Shown: positions 26,332 through 35,926, numbered from the stretch's first letter. The stretch is DNA of 60,776 bases from Pantoea sp. 1.19 (GCF_001922585.1 NZ_MRBS01000006.1:1-60776); one strand, 5' to 3'. Numbers and translations are program-made. The notes: generated by a model not told the origin, from the sequence alone.

Positions 26332-27903
26332 CTACGCCTGGGCTTCCAGCCAGCCCGGGCGCATCTCCGGCACCGCGCGCAGCAGGGTGGCGGTATAGTC
26401 ATCCAGCGGCGCGCTGAACACCCGGTCCAGCGGCCCTTCACGCACGGTTGCGCCGTTGCGCAGCACCATCACCTCGTCGGCAATGGCCCGTACGACCTGC
26501 AGATCGTGGGTGATAAACAGCAGCGCAATGCCGGTTTCCTCCTGAATACGGCGCAGCAGCGCCAGCACATCGCGGCCCACCAGCGGATCCAGCGCCGAGG
26601 TGGGCTCATCACAGACGATCAGCGTCGGCTCGACCGCCAGCGCGCGGGCAATGCAGACCCGCTGCTTCTGGCCACCGGAGAGGTGCCCCGGCAGGCGCGA
26701 CGCCAGCGACGCAGGCAGCCCAACCTGCTCCAGCAGCGTCGCGACGCGCGCCCGGCGCTGGCTGGCGTTGAGTGAGGTGAGGCAGACCAGCGAGCGCGCA
26801 ATCTGCTGCCCGATGGTCAGACGCGGGTTTAGCGCCGTGTCAGGATGTTGATGAATCAGCTGAATGTTCCCCAGCTCGGCGCGGCTACGGCCGCGCAGGG
26901 TGAGCGGCAGCGGCACGCCGGCCAGGCTGACGTGGCCCTGCTCCGGCGTCGCCAGCCCGCAGATCACCCGGCCGAGCGTCGATTTACCGGCGCCGGATTC
27001 GCCGATCAGCGCCAGCGTCCGCCCCTGTCCCAGCGTCAGAGAGATGTCGCGCAGAATCGGCTGCTGCTGATAGCGCAGCGATACCCCCTGAACCTGCAGC
27101 AGCGGCGGCGCCGCCGGACGCGGCCGGTGTGGCTCGCCGTGACAATTCAGCAGGTCGCGGGTGTAGGTCTCCTGCGGCGCACCGATCAGCGCGGCGGTCT
27201 CACCGCTCTCCACTTCGCGCCCCTGGCGTAGCACCATGATGCGGTCAGCCAGCTGGGCGACCACCGCCAGATCGTGACTGATATAAATCGCCGCCACGCC
27301 GCTGTCGCGGATTGCCTCGCGGATCGCGCGCAGGACCTCCAACTGCGTAGTGACGTCCAGCGCGGTGGTGGGCTCATCAAAGATTATCAGATCCGGCCCG
27401 GCGCACAGGCTCATGGCAATCATCGCCCGCTGCAGCTGTCCGCCGGAAACCTGGTGGGGATAGCGGTGAAAAAACGCCGCCGGCTGCGGCAGTTGCAGCT
27501 GGGTAAACAGCGCGATGGCGCGGGCAATCGCCGCCTGACGACTGAGCACGCGGTGGCGCAGTGCGCTCTCAATCACCTGCTCGCCTATAGGCTTCGCCGG
27601 ATTAAATGACGCCGAGGCGGACTGCGCGACGTAGGCAATGCGGCGGCCGCGGATCGCGCGCAGCTGGCGCTCGCGCAGCCGGGTGAGATCAACACCGTCA
27701 AAGCAGATGGCGCCTGCGGTGATGCGCATGCCTTCCCGGCAGTGGCCCAGCACCGCCTGGCCAATGGTCGATTTGCCGGCGCCGGATTCGCCAATCAGGC
27801 CCAGCACTTCTCCCTGCGCCAGCGTAAAGCTGATGCTATCCACCAGCACGCTCTCTCCGGCGCTGACCTGCAGGTCGGAGACGGTTAACAGTTGATTGTT
27901 CAT
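26332..27903 (-). CDS. ABC importer ATPase with two fused nucleotide-binding domains (peptide/nickel type)
   Basis: 523 residues holding two complete ABC ATPase domains in one chain, as in YejF and GsiA. First domain: Walker A GESGAGKST at 38-46, signature VSGGQLQRA, Walker B LIIFDEP. Second domain, from about residue 265: Walker A GESGAGKST near 305, signature LSGGQKQRV, Walker B LIVCDEP. It powers import through the two permeases just upstream (3-bp spacing). A perfect inverted repeat at 26303-26323 follows the stop but lacks a T-run. Confidence 0.93.
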   Translation of the reverse strand: MNNQLLTVSDLQVSAGESVLVDSISFTLAQGEVLGLIGESGAGKSTIGQAVLGHCREGMRITAGAICFDGVDLTRLRERQLRAIRGRRIAYVAQSASASFNPAKPIGEQVIESALRHRVLSRQAAIARAIALFTQLQLPQPAAFFHRYPHQVSGGQLQRAMIAMSLCAGPDLIIFDEPTTALDVTTQLEVLRAIREAIRDSGVAAIYISHDLAVVAQLADRIMVLRQGREVESGETAALIGAPQETYTRDLLNCHGEPHRPRPAAPPLLQVQGVSLRYQQQPILRDISLTLGQGRTLALIGESGAGKSTLGRVICGLATPEQGHVSLAGVPLPLTLRGRSRAELGNIQLIHQHPDTALNPRLTIGQQIARSLVCLTSLNASQRRARVATLLEQVGLPASLASRLPGHLSGGQKQRVCIARALAVEPTLIVCDEPTSALDPLVGRDVLALLRRIQEETGIALLFITHDLQVVRAIADEVMVLRNGATVREGPLDRVFSAPLDDYTATLLRAVPEMRPGWLEAQA

Positions 27904-27906
27904 CAG

Positions 27907-28716
27907 TTACTCCTGCCAGCGGCGGCCGCGACGGCCGAGCAGCGTATCCGCGACGCTGTTCAGACAGAGGGCTAACAGCGCAATCGCCGCGCCGGGGATC
28001 AGCGCCGCCCAGACGCCAAAGAGAATGCCGTCTTTGTTGTCACGCGCCAGCCCGCCCCAGTCGGCGGTGGGCGGCTGAATACCCAGGCCGAGGAATGAGA
28101 GCGCCGACAAAAACAGCAGTATAAAAATAAAGCGCAGGGCGAATTCGGCGATCAGCGTGGTCAGCGCATTCGGTAACATTTCGCGCCACAGGATCCAGCC
28201 AATGCGCTCGCCGCGCAGCCGCGCCACTTCGATATATTCCTGGGCGGCAATGTCCACCGCCAGCGAGCGCGCCACGCGCAGCACGCGGGTCGACTCCAGC
28301 ACCCCGAGCACGAGGATGATCACCGGCAGGGTTTTTGGCAGCAGCGCCAGCACCACCAGTGCCAGAATCAGCGTCGGGATCGCCATCAGCATATCGTTCA
28401 GCCGGGAGATCAGCTGATCGACCCAGCCGCGGCAGTAACCGGCGATAAAACCCAGCAGCGTGCCGAGGATAAACGCCAGCAGCGTCGCCAGCAGGGTGAC
28501 GCCGAGCGACACCCGGGTTCCCCAGACCAGCCGGGAAAAGAGATCGCGTCCGAGGTTGTCGGTGCCGAGAGGAAAGCGCGCCGAGGCGAACTCCCACGGG
28601 CCACCGACAATCTGATCTGCGGCGTAAGGCGCAATCCACGGCGCGGCCAGCGCCACGCCAACAAACAGGAGCATGCCCAGCACGCCGGGCAGCAAAGAGA
28701 GAGAGCGTATCATCAC
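27907..28716 (-). CDS. ABC importer permease, DppC type
   Basis: 269 residues with about six membrane helices and the inner-membrane-protein EAA loop (EYIEVARLRGERIGWILWREMLPNA region, residues 163-185) that contacts the ATPase. Second permease of the importer; 12 bp after the DppB-type gene and 3 bp before the ATPase gene. Confidence 0.92.
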   Translation of the reverse strand: MMIRSLSLLPGVLGMLLFVGVALAAPWIAPYAADQIVGGPWEFASARFPLGTDNLGRDLFSRLVWGTRVSLGVTLLATLLAFILGTLLGFIAGYCRGWVDQLISRLNDMLMAIPTLILALVVLALLPKTLPVIILVLGVLESTRVLRVARSLAVDIAAQEYIEVARLRGERIGWILWREMLPNALTTLIAEFALRFIFILLFLSALSFLGLGIQPPTADWGGLARDNKDGILFGVWAALIPGAAIALLALCLNSVADTLLGRRGRRWQE

Positions 28717-28728
28717 CAGCCTCCGGGC

Positions 28729-29718
28729 TTAGCGTCCATGCAGCAGACGCGGGTTGGCCAGCAGCGCCACCACGTCAGCCAGCAGGTTGAGGAGAATATA
28801 AATCGCCGCCAGCAGCAGCGCGCAATCCTGAATCACCGGCATATCGCGCTTGCTGATGCTGTCGACCAGGTACTGCCCCAGCCCGGGATAAACAAACACG
28901 TTTTCCACAATGACCACGCCAACCATCAGCCACGCCAGGTTGATCACCATCACGTTGATGATGGGGCCCCAGGCGTTGGGCAGCACGTGGCGAAACAGCA
29001 CCGCGCCGGGCGACAGTCCCTTCAGCAGCGCGGTATCGACCCAGGCGGCATTCTGCGCGTTGACCAGCGCCGCGCGGGTCATGTTACTCATGTGCCCCAG
29101 TACCGCCAGCGTCAGCGTCAGGCACGGCAGCGCCATGGCCAGCAGGCGATCGCCAGCGCTCATGCCGCTGCTGACGCTGCTGTTGCTGGGCAGCCAGGCG
29201 AGGCCGATGGCGAACACCGCAATCAGCAGATAGCCGGAAAAAAATTCCGGCAGCGAGACGGTGCTGCGGGTGAACAGGTTCAGCAGCCGGTCCGGCCAGC
29301 GCCCCTGCCAGCGGGCGCAGGTGAACCCCACCAGCAGCGACAGCGGCACGGCAAACAGCGCGGTCAGCCCCGCCAGCGCCAGGCTGTTGCTCAGCCGTTC
29401 GGCCAGTACCGGTCCGATTGGCTCGCGGGTGGAGAAGCTGCGGCCAAAGTCCCCCTGCAGCACGCCGCTGAGCCAGCCGAACCAGCGGCCGATCGCCGGC
29501 TGATCCAGGCCGAGCTGCTGGTTCAGCGCGGCCACCGCCTGCGGCGTCGCGGTCTGACCCAGGATGGCGCTGGCGGGGTTGCCGGGCAGCAGCTGGATCC
29601 CGGTAAAGATGATGGCAGATACCACCAGCAGCATGAGGAGACCGGCCAGCAGGCGCTGGCCGATGAGCGTGAGCAGGGTGAAGGGCACCCGGCGCGAGCG
29701 TGAACGTTGAACAGTCAT
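28729..29718 (-). CDS. ABC importer permease, DppB type
   Basis: 329 residues. Typical N-terminal helix followed by LLPGNPASAILG (near residue 50), six membrane segments and an EAA-type loop (VDTALLKGLSPGAVLFRHVLPNA near 235). Pairs with the DppC-type permease in the importer. Only 6 bp after the substrate-binding-protein gene. Confidence 0.92.
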   Translation of the reverse strand: MTVQRSRSRRVPFTLLTLIGQRLLAGLLMLLVVSAIIFTGIQLLPGNPASAILGQTATPQAVAALNQQLGLDQPAIGRWFGWLSGVLQGDFGRSFSTREPIGPVLAERLSNSLALAGLTALFAVPLSLLVGFTCARWQGRWPDRLLNLFTRSTVSLPEFFSGYLLIAVFAIGLAWLPSNSSVSSGMSAGDRLLAMALPCLTLTLAVLGHMSNMTRAALVNAQNAAWVDTALLKGLSPGAVLFRHVLPNAWGPIINVMVINLAWLMVGVVIVENVFVYPGLGQYLVDSISKRDMPVIQDCALLLAAIYILLNLLADVVALLANPRLLHGR

Positions 29719-29724
29719 AAGGTA

Positions 29725-31257
29725 TCAGGCAAACCACACTTTTTCTGCCGCCCGGTTCCCGCTCATGCTGAAGCCGGGAATGGCGGTAAAGCCTTTCAGT
29801 TTAGTGCTGGCGGCATCCAGCGCGTCCGCATACAGCGGAATGATCTCGCTGCCTTTTTCCGACAGCATCAGCTGGATGTCCTGGTAAATCTGCCGACGCT
29901 TCTGCTCGTCCTGCTCGCCGCGCGCCGCTTTCACCAGCTGATCAAACGCCGGCTCTTTCCACTGCGATTCATTCCAGGGCGCATTGCTGGTGAACACCAG
30001 CGACAGCAGCGCATCCGCGGTCGGGCGCAGCGACCAGTTGGAGGAGACAAACGGTTTTTTCATCCAGACGTTATCCCAGAAGGCGTCATCCGGCACGCGC
30101 TCCACCTGCAGCGGGATCCCCGCCTTGCTGGCGGAGGCTTGATACAGCTGGCCGGCGTCGACCGCGCCGGGGAAACCGGCATCGGCCACCGACAGCACCA
30201 GCGGACCGCTAAAGCCGGCCTTCTGCCAGTGGTATTTCGCTTTCTCCGGATCGTAGGGACGCGGCGGCAGATCTTTTGCAAACCAGGGGTTGGACGGGAA
30301 GATCGGGTTGTCGTTCGAGACGGTCCCGAAGCCGCCGAGCACCGTGTCGATCATCTGCTGCCGATCGATGGCGTATTTCAGCGCCAGCCGCCCGTCGAGG
30401 GTGTTAAACGGCGCCAGAGTGGCCAGTCCCGGAAAGGTGAAAATCTGGCTATCTTTTGCCGTGACCAGCTGCACCGTCGGCATCGCTTTCAGCCGGTTTA
30501 CAATGCGCGGGTTCACGCGGTTGATCAGGTGAGCAGAGCCGCTGGCCAGCGCGGCGACGCGCGCGGTGGAGTCATTCATGGCCAGGGTTTCTACCGAGTC
30601 AACGTGGCCGCGATCCGGATTCCAGTGGTTCGGGTTGCGCTTCACCAGCGCGCGCACGCCCGGCTTGAAGCTCTCCAGAATAAAGGCGCCGGTCCCGATG
30701 CCTTTGTCGAATGACGTATTTTCCGGCGTGATAACAAAGTGGACGTCGCTCAGCAGCGCAATAAATTCCACGTTCGGTTCGCTGAGGGTGATGGTCACTT
30801 CGTGGCTACCGCTGGCGCGCAGCTCGGTCACCGTTTCCAGGTAGCCTTTCACCGACGAGGTGGAGGTTTCTCCGCGGTGGTGGTTCAGCGACCAGATAAC
30901 GTCTTTCGCCGTCAGGCTGCGTCCGTCATGGAAGGTGACCCCTTTGCGGATTTGCAGCACCCAGCCGCGGCCGCCGTCTTTCACCGCCCAGCTTTCGGCC
31001 AGTGAGGGCACCACTTTTCCCCGATCATCCACTTCTGCCAGGCAGTTAAACAGCTGCGAACCAACAAAATACATCCAGGACTCGAACCAGAAGGCCGGAT
31101 CGAGGCGATCGGTGCTGGAGGCGTTATCCATGCCCACGATCAGGTGACCGCCCTGCCTGGGCGTCCCGGCGGCCAACGCCGCCGACAGCGGCCAGCCCGA
31201 CAGCGCCGTGGTGACCGACAGCGCCCCGGTGGTTTTTAAAAAATGGCGACGATTCAT
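29725..31257 (-). CDS. ABC importer substrate-binding protein, family 5 (peptide/opine type)
   Basis: 510 residues. The N-terminus has RRHFLK followed by a hydrophobic stretch ending near AALA, a twin-arginine (Tat) signal, so it is probably exported folded. The mature part is a family 5 solute-binding protein (ESWAVKDGGRGWVLQIRKGV near 85; FHDGRSLTAKDVIWSL near 110). The family binds oligopeptides, nickel complexes, glutathione or opines; the ligand here is unknown. First gene of the four-gene importer operon, 53 bp after the end of mmuM on the same strand. Confidence 0.92.
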   Translation of the reverse strand: MNRRHFLKTTGALSVTTALSGWPLSAALAAGTPRQGGHLIVGMDNASSTDRLDPAFWFESWMYFVGSQLFNCLAEVDDRGKVVPSLAESWAVKDGGRGWVLQIRKGVTFHDGRSLTAKDVIWSLNHHRGETSTSSVKGYLETVTELRASGSHEVTITLSEPNVEFIALLSDVHFVITPENTSFDKGIGTGAFILESFKPGVRALVKRNPNHWNPDRGHVDSVETLAMNDSTARVAALASGSAHLINRVNPRIVNRLKAMPTVQLVTAKDSQIFTFPGLATLAPFNTLDGRLALKYAIDRQQMIDTVLGGFGTVSNDNPIFPSNPWFAKDLPPRPYDPEKAKYHWQKAGFSGPLVLSVADAGFPGAVDAGQLYQASASKAGIPLQVERVPDDAFWDNVWMKKPFVSSNWSLRPTADALLSLVFTSNAPWNESQWKEPAFDQLVKAARGEQDEQKRRQIYQDIQLMLSEKGSEIIPLYADALDAASTKLKGFTAIPGFSMSGNRAAEKVWFA

Positions 31258-31310
31258 GATGCGGTTTCCCCGTAAGCGTTATTCTTGTCCCGCGGCGGCG
31301 CGGGTGAGTA

Positions 31311-32213
31311 TTATTTTAATGCCTGAGACAGCGCGGCGATATTCTCCGGCCCGATGCCGCAGCAGCCGCCGATAAGCGTCGCACCGGCCGCAACCCACTC
31401 CTGCGCCCACAGCAGATAGCCTGCCGGATGGGTATCTTTCCGCAGGGCGCTCAGCCCTTCGTTAGCGCCGCCGCCGTTGCTGTTGTGCTCAAAGGCGTTG
31501 GCATAAACGCCAATCCCCAAATCGGCACCCAGCGCGTCGCGCGTCGCCTTCGCCTGGGCAATGGCGGAACGCATCACTTCCGGATGGCTGCAGTTAAACA
31601 GGATCTGCGCGGCTCCCAGCCGCACCGCCGTCTGCACCGCGTCAGGCACGGTTTCGCCGGAACGCAGCACGCTGTCGCGGCGGGCGGCGTCGTGTTCATC
31701 CTGCAGGGTGAAGGAGAGCCACAGCGGTTTGTCGCTGTCGGCGAGCAGTTCGGCGATAGCCTGCGCTTCGGCCAGGCTGCTGATGGTTTCGCCTAACCAG
31801 AGATCGACCGACGCGGCCTGCGCGTCAATCAGCGGGCGATGGATCGCCTGCGCGGCGTGTTTTTCGAACAGATCGGGACGGTAGGAGCCGAGCGCCGGCG
31901 GCAGCGAGCCGGCCACGCGCACCGGATGCGCAGCGGCATCGGCCGCCTGACGCGCCAGCTGACCGGCCAGCGCCGCCAGCCGCGCGCCGTCCTGCTGAAA
32001 GCGCGCTTCGCCAATGTGGAAAGGCACCACGGCATAGCTGTTGGTGGTGATCACCTCAGCGCCCGCCTGAATAAAGCTGTCGTGCACCTCGCGCACCCGC
32101 TCCGGTGCCTCATATAACGCCAGGGCAGACCATTCCGGCTGACGAAAAGGCGCCCCAATGCGCGCCAGCTCACGGCCCATACCGCCATCAAGAATTGTCA
32201 CCTGCGATGTCAT
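31311..32213 (-). CDS. mmuM: Homocysteine S-methyltransferase
   Basis: 300 residues of the zinc-dependent homocysteine methyltransferase fold. Zn ligands C208 (LFNCSH) and C284/C285 (GGCCG). Uses S-methylmethionine or S-adenosylmethionine as methyl donor to make methionine. Start at 32213 chosen for the AGGGA upstream and for beginning right before TILDGGMGRE, the family N-terminus. A MetJ operator lies 54-85 bp upstream, so it should be repressed when S-adenosylmethionine is plentiful. In E. coli mmuM follows the SMM permease mmuP, which is absent; an ABC importer is downstream instead. Confidence 0.94.
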   Translation of the reverse strand: MTSQVTILDGGMGRELARIGAPFRQPEWSALALYEAPERVREVHDSFIQAGAEVITTNSYAVVPFHIGEARFQQDGARLAALAGQLARQAADAAAHPVRVAGSLPPALGSYRPDLFEKHAAQAIHRPLIDAQAASVDLWLGETISSLAEAQAIAELLADSDKPLWLSFTLQDEHDAARRDSVLRSGETVPDAVQTAVRLGAAQILFNCSHPEVMRSAIAQAKATRDALGADLGIGVYANAFEHNSNGGGANEGLSALRKDTHPAGYLLWAQEWVAAGATLIGGCCGIGPENIAALSQALK

Positions 32214-32253
32214 ATCGTTGTCCCTGCCACAGTCAGTTATCAAGTCGCTATGC

Positions 32254-32298
32254 ATGCTACAGGGAATGATGGCTATATGTCCAGACGTCTAAACGGCA
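32254..32298 (-). promoter_or_regulatory. mmuM promoter with MetJ operator
   Basis: A perfect met box AGACGTCT at 32283-32290, flanked in 8-bp register by imperfect boxes at 32267-32274, 32275-32282 and 32291-32298 (each 5 of 8). It overlaps a -35-like TGGACA (32278-32283), with a -10-like TAGCAT (32254-32259) 18 bp downstream on the minus strand. Tandem 8-bp boxes are what cooperative MetJ binding needs. Confidence 0.8.
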
Positions 32299-32357
32299 GC
32301 GTTATGCCCTTTTCTGCTGATGATGAGCGCCAACCGGCTATCACCGCGTTGAGAGCG

Positions 32358-33053
32358 TCAGGGTGCCAGCATCCAGTCAACCGCGGCGTGAGCGTGAAGG
32401 GCCGTGGTGTCAAACACCGGCACCGGCGAGTCCTGCTGGCCGATCAGCAGCATAATCTCAGTGCAGCCCAGGATAATGCCCTGCGCACCGCGGGCGATCA
32501 GCGCGGCAATCTCTTTCTGGTAGACTTCTCGCGAGCGCGCCAGGACCACGCCCGAAACCAGCTCCTGATAGATAATGTCATGCACCCGCTGACGTCCTGG
32601 CGCATCCGGTACCAGCACCTGCAGGCCGAAACGTTCACGCAGGCGCCCGATGTAAAACGCCTGCTCCATGGTGAAGGCGGTGCCGAGCAGCCCGACGGTG
32701 TGCAGGCCGGCCTCGCGGACGGCCTGTCCCGTCGCGTCGGCAATGTGTATTAGCGGCAGGCCGCTGCCGGCGGCGATCTCATCGGCCATGCGGTGCATGG
32801 TGTTGGTGCAAATCACCAATCCTTCTGCGCCCGCCAGCGCCAGTTTTTGCGCCGCCGCCACCAGTTTGACGCTCAGCGCCGACCATTCCCCCGCGTGCTG
32901 CAGCGTTTCAATTTCGGCAAAATCCATCGACCACAGCAGGCATGTTGCCGAATGCGGCGCCCCCAGCCGCGCCATCACCTGCTGATTGATAATGCGATAA
33001 TAGTGGGCAGAACTTTCCCAGCTCATGCCGCCCAGTAATCCTAACGTTTTCAT
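32358..33053 (-). CDS. Aspartate/glutamate racemase family protein
   Basis: 231 residues. Begins LGLLGGMSWESS, and both catalytic cysteines are in place: C82 (VICTNTMH) and C197 (IILGCTEI), so racemase or epimerase activity is likely, as in YgeA. Start at 33053 follows AGGGAG; the frame is open 39 bp further but without an SD. The amino-acid substrate is unknown. Same strand as mmuM, 144 bp upstream of it, but the MetJ promoter separates them. Confidence 0.88.
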   Translation of the reverse strand: MKTLGLLGGMSWESSAHYYRIINQQVMARLGAPHSATCLLWSMDFAEIETLQHAGEWSALSVKLVAAAQKLALAGAEGLVICTNTMHRMADEIAAGSGLPLIHIADATGQAVREAGLHTVGLLGTAFTMEQAFYIGRLRERFGLQVLVPDAPGRQRVHDIIYQELVSGVVLARSREVYQKEIAALIARGAQGIILGCTEIMLLIGQQDSPVPVFDTTALHAHAAVDWMLAP

Positions 33054-33104
33054 CGATACGCTCCCTGACGCCATCAAATAACGGCACATCACGCGGTGCC
33101 GCCT

Positions 33105-34016
33105 TTACTGTAGCGGCACGGGCGCGGCACGATTGGCACAATTGGTGCGCCAGCGTCCGGCAGGCAGCGCCTCGTCAGCGCTAAACGCCACCTCCATTGA
33201 TGCCAGATACAGCGCAAAATAGCGGCGTACCAGCGTCAGAAAGCGCGCGGACAGGACGATGCCGCGGGTATCCGCGTCGGTATGCAGCAGCCCCTCTGCG
33301 CGACAGGCGGCCAGAAAGCGGCGCAGGTGCGCGCGCGACACGCCGCACACCGAGGCGGCCTGCTGATAGTTAATCAGCAGCGGCGCGCGCGGCGCGCGCA
33401 CGGCTTCGCTGAACACATAAAACAGCATCATGTGACCGGCATCGCGGCTGAGCAGGCTCTGCCCGGCACTGAGCAGATCCTTGATAAAGATGTCGTGCCG
33501 CAGCACCCGGGCGTAGCGCGTAAAAAAGCGCGCCACAAAATCACCGTCGCCGATTCCCTGCAAGAGCTGGCTGTCGGGAAACAGCGTGCCGAAAGGCGCG
33601 ATCAGCGACAGCAGCAGCTCGGCGGTTTCGGCCTGCGCCTTCGCGGTGATGGCGAATTGCAGACAGCGGCGATCGTCCGCATCCGGCGTCAGCTGTAGAC
33701 GCTTTCCGGCGTGCAGAAAACCGATAAAGGCATCGACCGTGTTTTTACTGACCAGGCCCAGCCGCAGACAGTGTGCCTTGAGACCTTTGATCGACGGCGT
33801 CGACGAGGTGTGAAACCGGTGCAGCAGAATCAGGCACAGTAAAAAGCGGTGGGTTTTAAACAGCGTTTTGAAATACAGCGGTTTGCTCTTACAAAGCGTC
33901 ACTAACAGGTAAAAGTGAGACAGAAGTGCCGTATCGATTTTTGGGTGGCGCAGAATTTCTGCGGCGCGCTGCTCAATGGCCGCGATCACCTCCTCGCGAC
34001 TTTCAGATGCGGTCAT
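33105..34016 (-). CDS. Unrecognised probable DNA-binding regulator
   Basis: 303 residues, no family recognised with confidence. Two segments look like winged helices: one near residues 60-110 (SSTPSIKGLKAHCLRLGLVSKNT in part) and one near 215-265 (NYQQAASVCGVSRAHLRRFL followed by AEGLL). All-helical appearance with no membrane span. Start at 34016 chosen for GGGAGAGGG upstream. Located 51 bp upstream of the racemase and downstream of a LuxR-type regulator. A transcriptional regulator is the best guess; the target could be the adjacent racemase. Confidence 0.6.
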   Translation of the reverse strand: MTASESREEVIAAIEQRAAEILRHPKIDTALLSHFYLLVTLCKSKPLYFKTLFKTHRFLLCLILLHRFHTSSTPSIKGLKAHCLRLGLVSKNTVDAFIGFLHAGKRLQLTPDADDRRCLQFAITAKAQAETAELLLSLIAPFGTLFPDSQLLQGIGDGDFVARFFTRYARVLRHDIFIKDLLSAGQSLLSRDAGHMMLFYVFSEAVRAPRAPLLINYQQAASVCGVSRAHLRRFLAACRAEGLLHTDADTRGIVLSARFLTLVRRYFALYLASMEVAFSADEALPAGRWRTNCANRAAPVPLQ

Positions 34017-34134
34017 AACGCCCTCTCCCGTGTGTAAGCCAGCCGCAGCCGGTGAAAAAAATAGCAACAGCGTTCCCTATCCCGCGCATGTGCGTGATGC
34101 AACGCCCCGGAGTGACGATAAGACAGGTCGGGTA

Positions 34135-34704
34135 TTAAACGACGGTATAATGCTCAAGAATATATTTGTATAGCTCGACATTCGTCATGAAATTAAGCTT
34201 GCGCATCGCGTTACGCTTATAGCTGCTGACTGTTTTTTCGCTGATGCCCATCGCCCGGGCTGCGCGTTTACCGCAGGAGTTGATGCCGAGTAAATACATC
34301 AGTTCCCGTTCGCGGCTATTGAGCGGCCCGTCCGGCTCAAGAAAAATAATTTCGTCCGTATCCGGGCCAATCAGCGATTTGAGCGCCGCGCTAAACACAA
34401 ACAGATCATCGGATCGGGATAAATAAAATATATCCCGGCCGCGGAAGCGCGGATACAGTTCGCCTCCGGTTTGTCCCAGCGGTTCGCGCAGCGCGACCAC
34501 AATGTCCCGCGCTTTACCACCGTCGCTGCCGGCGGCAGGGGATTTTCCCGGCATAAAAAAAAGACAATCCGCATCGCGCTTCACCCGGGTCAGCCCCAGT
34601 GAGTGAAACAGGGTGGTGGGAAAGATAGACTGAATCAGGCTTTTTAAACCGATAACAAAATAGGCGTCCGTGTCGACGATGCGAATATAACACTTTCCGG
34701 CCAT
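34135..34704 (-). CDS. LuxR-type helix-turn-helix regulator
   Basis: 189 residues. The C-terminal LuxR/FixJ helix-turn-helix is clear (LNSRERELMYLLGINSCGKR, then AMGISEKTVSSYKRNAMRKL). The N-terminus (IRIVDTDAYFVIGLKSLIQS) looks like a degenerate receiver-like domain with no obvious phosphorylation site, as in RcsA/BglJ-type proteins. Start at 34704 chosen for GGGGAGG seven bases upstream; the frame is open to 35055. Such proteins often act as accessory partners of another regulator, which is an inference. Confidence 0.8.
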   Translation of the reverse strand: MAGKCYIRIVDTDAYFVIGLKSLIQSIFPTTLFHSLGLTRVKRDADCLFFMPGKSPAAGSDGGKARDIVVALREPLGQTGGELYPRFRGRDIFYLSRSDDLFVFSAALKSLIGPDTDEIIFLEPDGPLNSRERELMYLLGINSCGKRAARAMGISEKTVSSYKRNAMRKLNFMTNVELYKYILEHYTVV

Positions 34705-35170
34705 AATGATGCCTCCCCGTGAGTCAGATAAAATATAGAGATAGCGAGTGCATTCCGTGGCGCAGTGAGAAGGGGATACATTATCCGGCAACGCGCGCCT
34801 CTCCCCGGCGGCCAGTATCCTCAGCCATACCGCTGACGGCAAGGCCGCAGCGGCTGGGGAAAAGGAACGAAATAAAAAAAAAGAGTTAATGAGAAAAGAG
34901 AACGCGCTGGCGACAGCGATCGCGGCAGTCTCGCGATGCCCGCTGGCGGTCGGCGTACAGGACGGCGCGATCGCACGCCGCCGCGAGGGGGAACACCCGC
35001 TATCGCGCGCGATAACGATAAAAAAAGAATAAAAAAACGACGTCGCCGGCGACATGACGAGACGTGTCCGGAGGAGGATCCGCGCAATGACGGCGATGAC
35101 TATTCACGCGTCGCGTGATTTACCGACCGCTCTGGATGAAACGGGGATTATCCACTCTGCGCCCTGACGT
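34705..35170. other. 466-bp intergenic stretch
   Basis: Contains AT-rich tracts, notably A-runs at 34867-34876 and 35021-35037, and a possible -10 (TATATT) near 34735 for the LuxR-type gene. No ORF or RNA recognised. Confidence 0.55.
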
Positions 35171-35926
35171 TCAGGGAAGCGGCATGGTCCGGTCGCCCGG
35201 CGCGTCCGCGCAGTAAAAGCGCAGCGTGTTGCCGGCCACGATTTCACACAGGGTGAGCCGCGGTGCGGACACCTCATCATCGGGAGAGTATCCGCAGCCG
35301 GTATCAATAAACAGATGATTGCCGAGTAAGCGCGGTGCCGGCAGTACCGTGTGCCCGGAAATCAGCAGCCGCGCACCGGCAACGTGCCGGCAGAGATTCT
35401 GACGGAGTACCGTTCTGTCCCACAGTAGCGTATCCACCGAGGCGGTATCGACGGCGTCCGCTGTAGCAAGGGGCCAGCGCGAAAAAGGATAGCCGGCGTG
35501 AACCACGCCGATGGCGCCTGCTGCCGTTTCAACAGTAAGCGTCAGGCTCAGGTGCTGAATCAGCGTGTGCGCCAGCCGCGCCTGCTCATCGGGGGGGGTA
35601 TGTTGCCACCAGCCGCCGCCGTTGCGCTGCCAGCGGTCAAACGGCTGCTGCTGCTGCCGCACCTTAAGGAGCATCTCTTCGTGATTGCCCAGCACGGAAA
35701 AAAACCAGCCGGTCTCGCAGAGGTGGATGCAGGCGGCGGAGTCCTCACCGCGATCGATGATATCACCCACGCAGAACAGGCGATCGTCAGCGGGGTTAAA
35801 GTGGACGTGCGCCAACGCGCGGGTCAGTTCGGCCATCGATCCGTGGATATCGCCACAAAAAAAATCTCTGCCGCGCACGTTGGCGGCAAAAGCTCGGTGA
35901 AGGGGCATCCCACCCGGCGTGCTCAT
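35171..35926 (-). CDS. PrpA-like serine/threonine protein phosphatase (metallophosphoesterase)
   Basis: 251 residues of the PPP phosphatase family. Metal-binding motifs: GDIHG 25-29, GDIIDRG 54-60, GNHE 80-83, and later H residues in VVHAGYPFSRW and ISGHT. It resembles PrpA/PrpB and phage-lambda phosphatase. Start at 35926 follows GGAGGAG seven bases upstream; the frame is open to 35986. Substrate unknown. It might be a paralogue of the housekeeping PrpA. Confidence 0.85.
   Translation of the reverse strand: MSTPGGMPLHRAFAANVRGRDFFCGDIHGSMAELTRALAHVHFNPADDRLFCVGDIIDRGEDSAACIHLCETGWFFSVLGNHEEMLLKVRQQQQPFDRWQRNGGGWWQHTPPDEQARLAHTLIQHLSLTLTVETAAGAIGVVHAGYPFSRWPLATADAVDTASVDTLLWDRTVLRQNLCRHVAGARLLISGHTVLPAPRLLGNHLFIDTGCGYSPDDEVSAPRLTLCEIVAGNTLRFYCADAPGDRTMPLP

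Noticed and set aside
28738-29703. 321-codon ORF antisense to the DppB-type permease
   Set aside because: Composition is dominated by Gln, Arg and His, without family resemblance; the minus-strand permease has all expected features.
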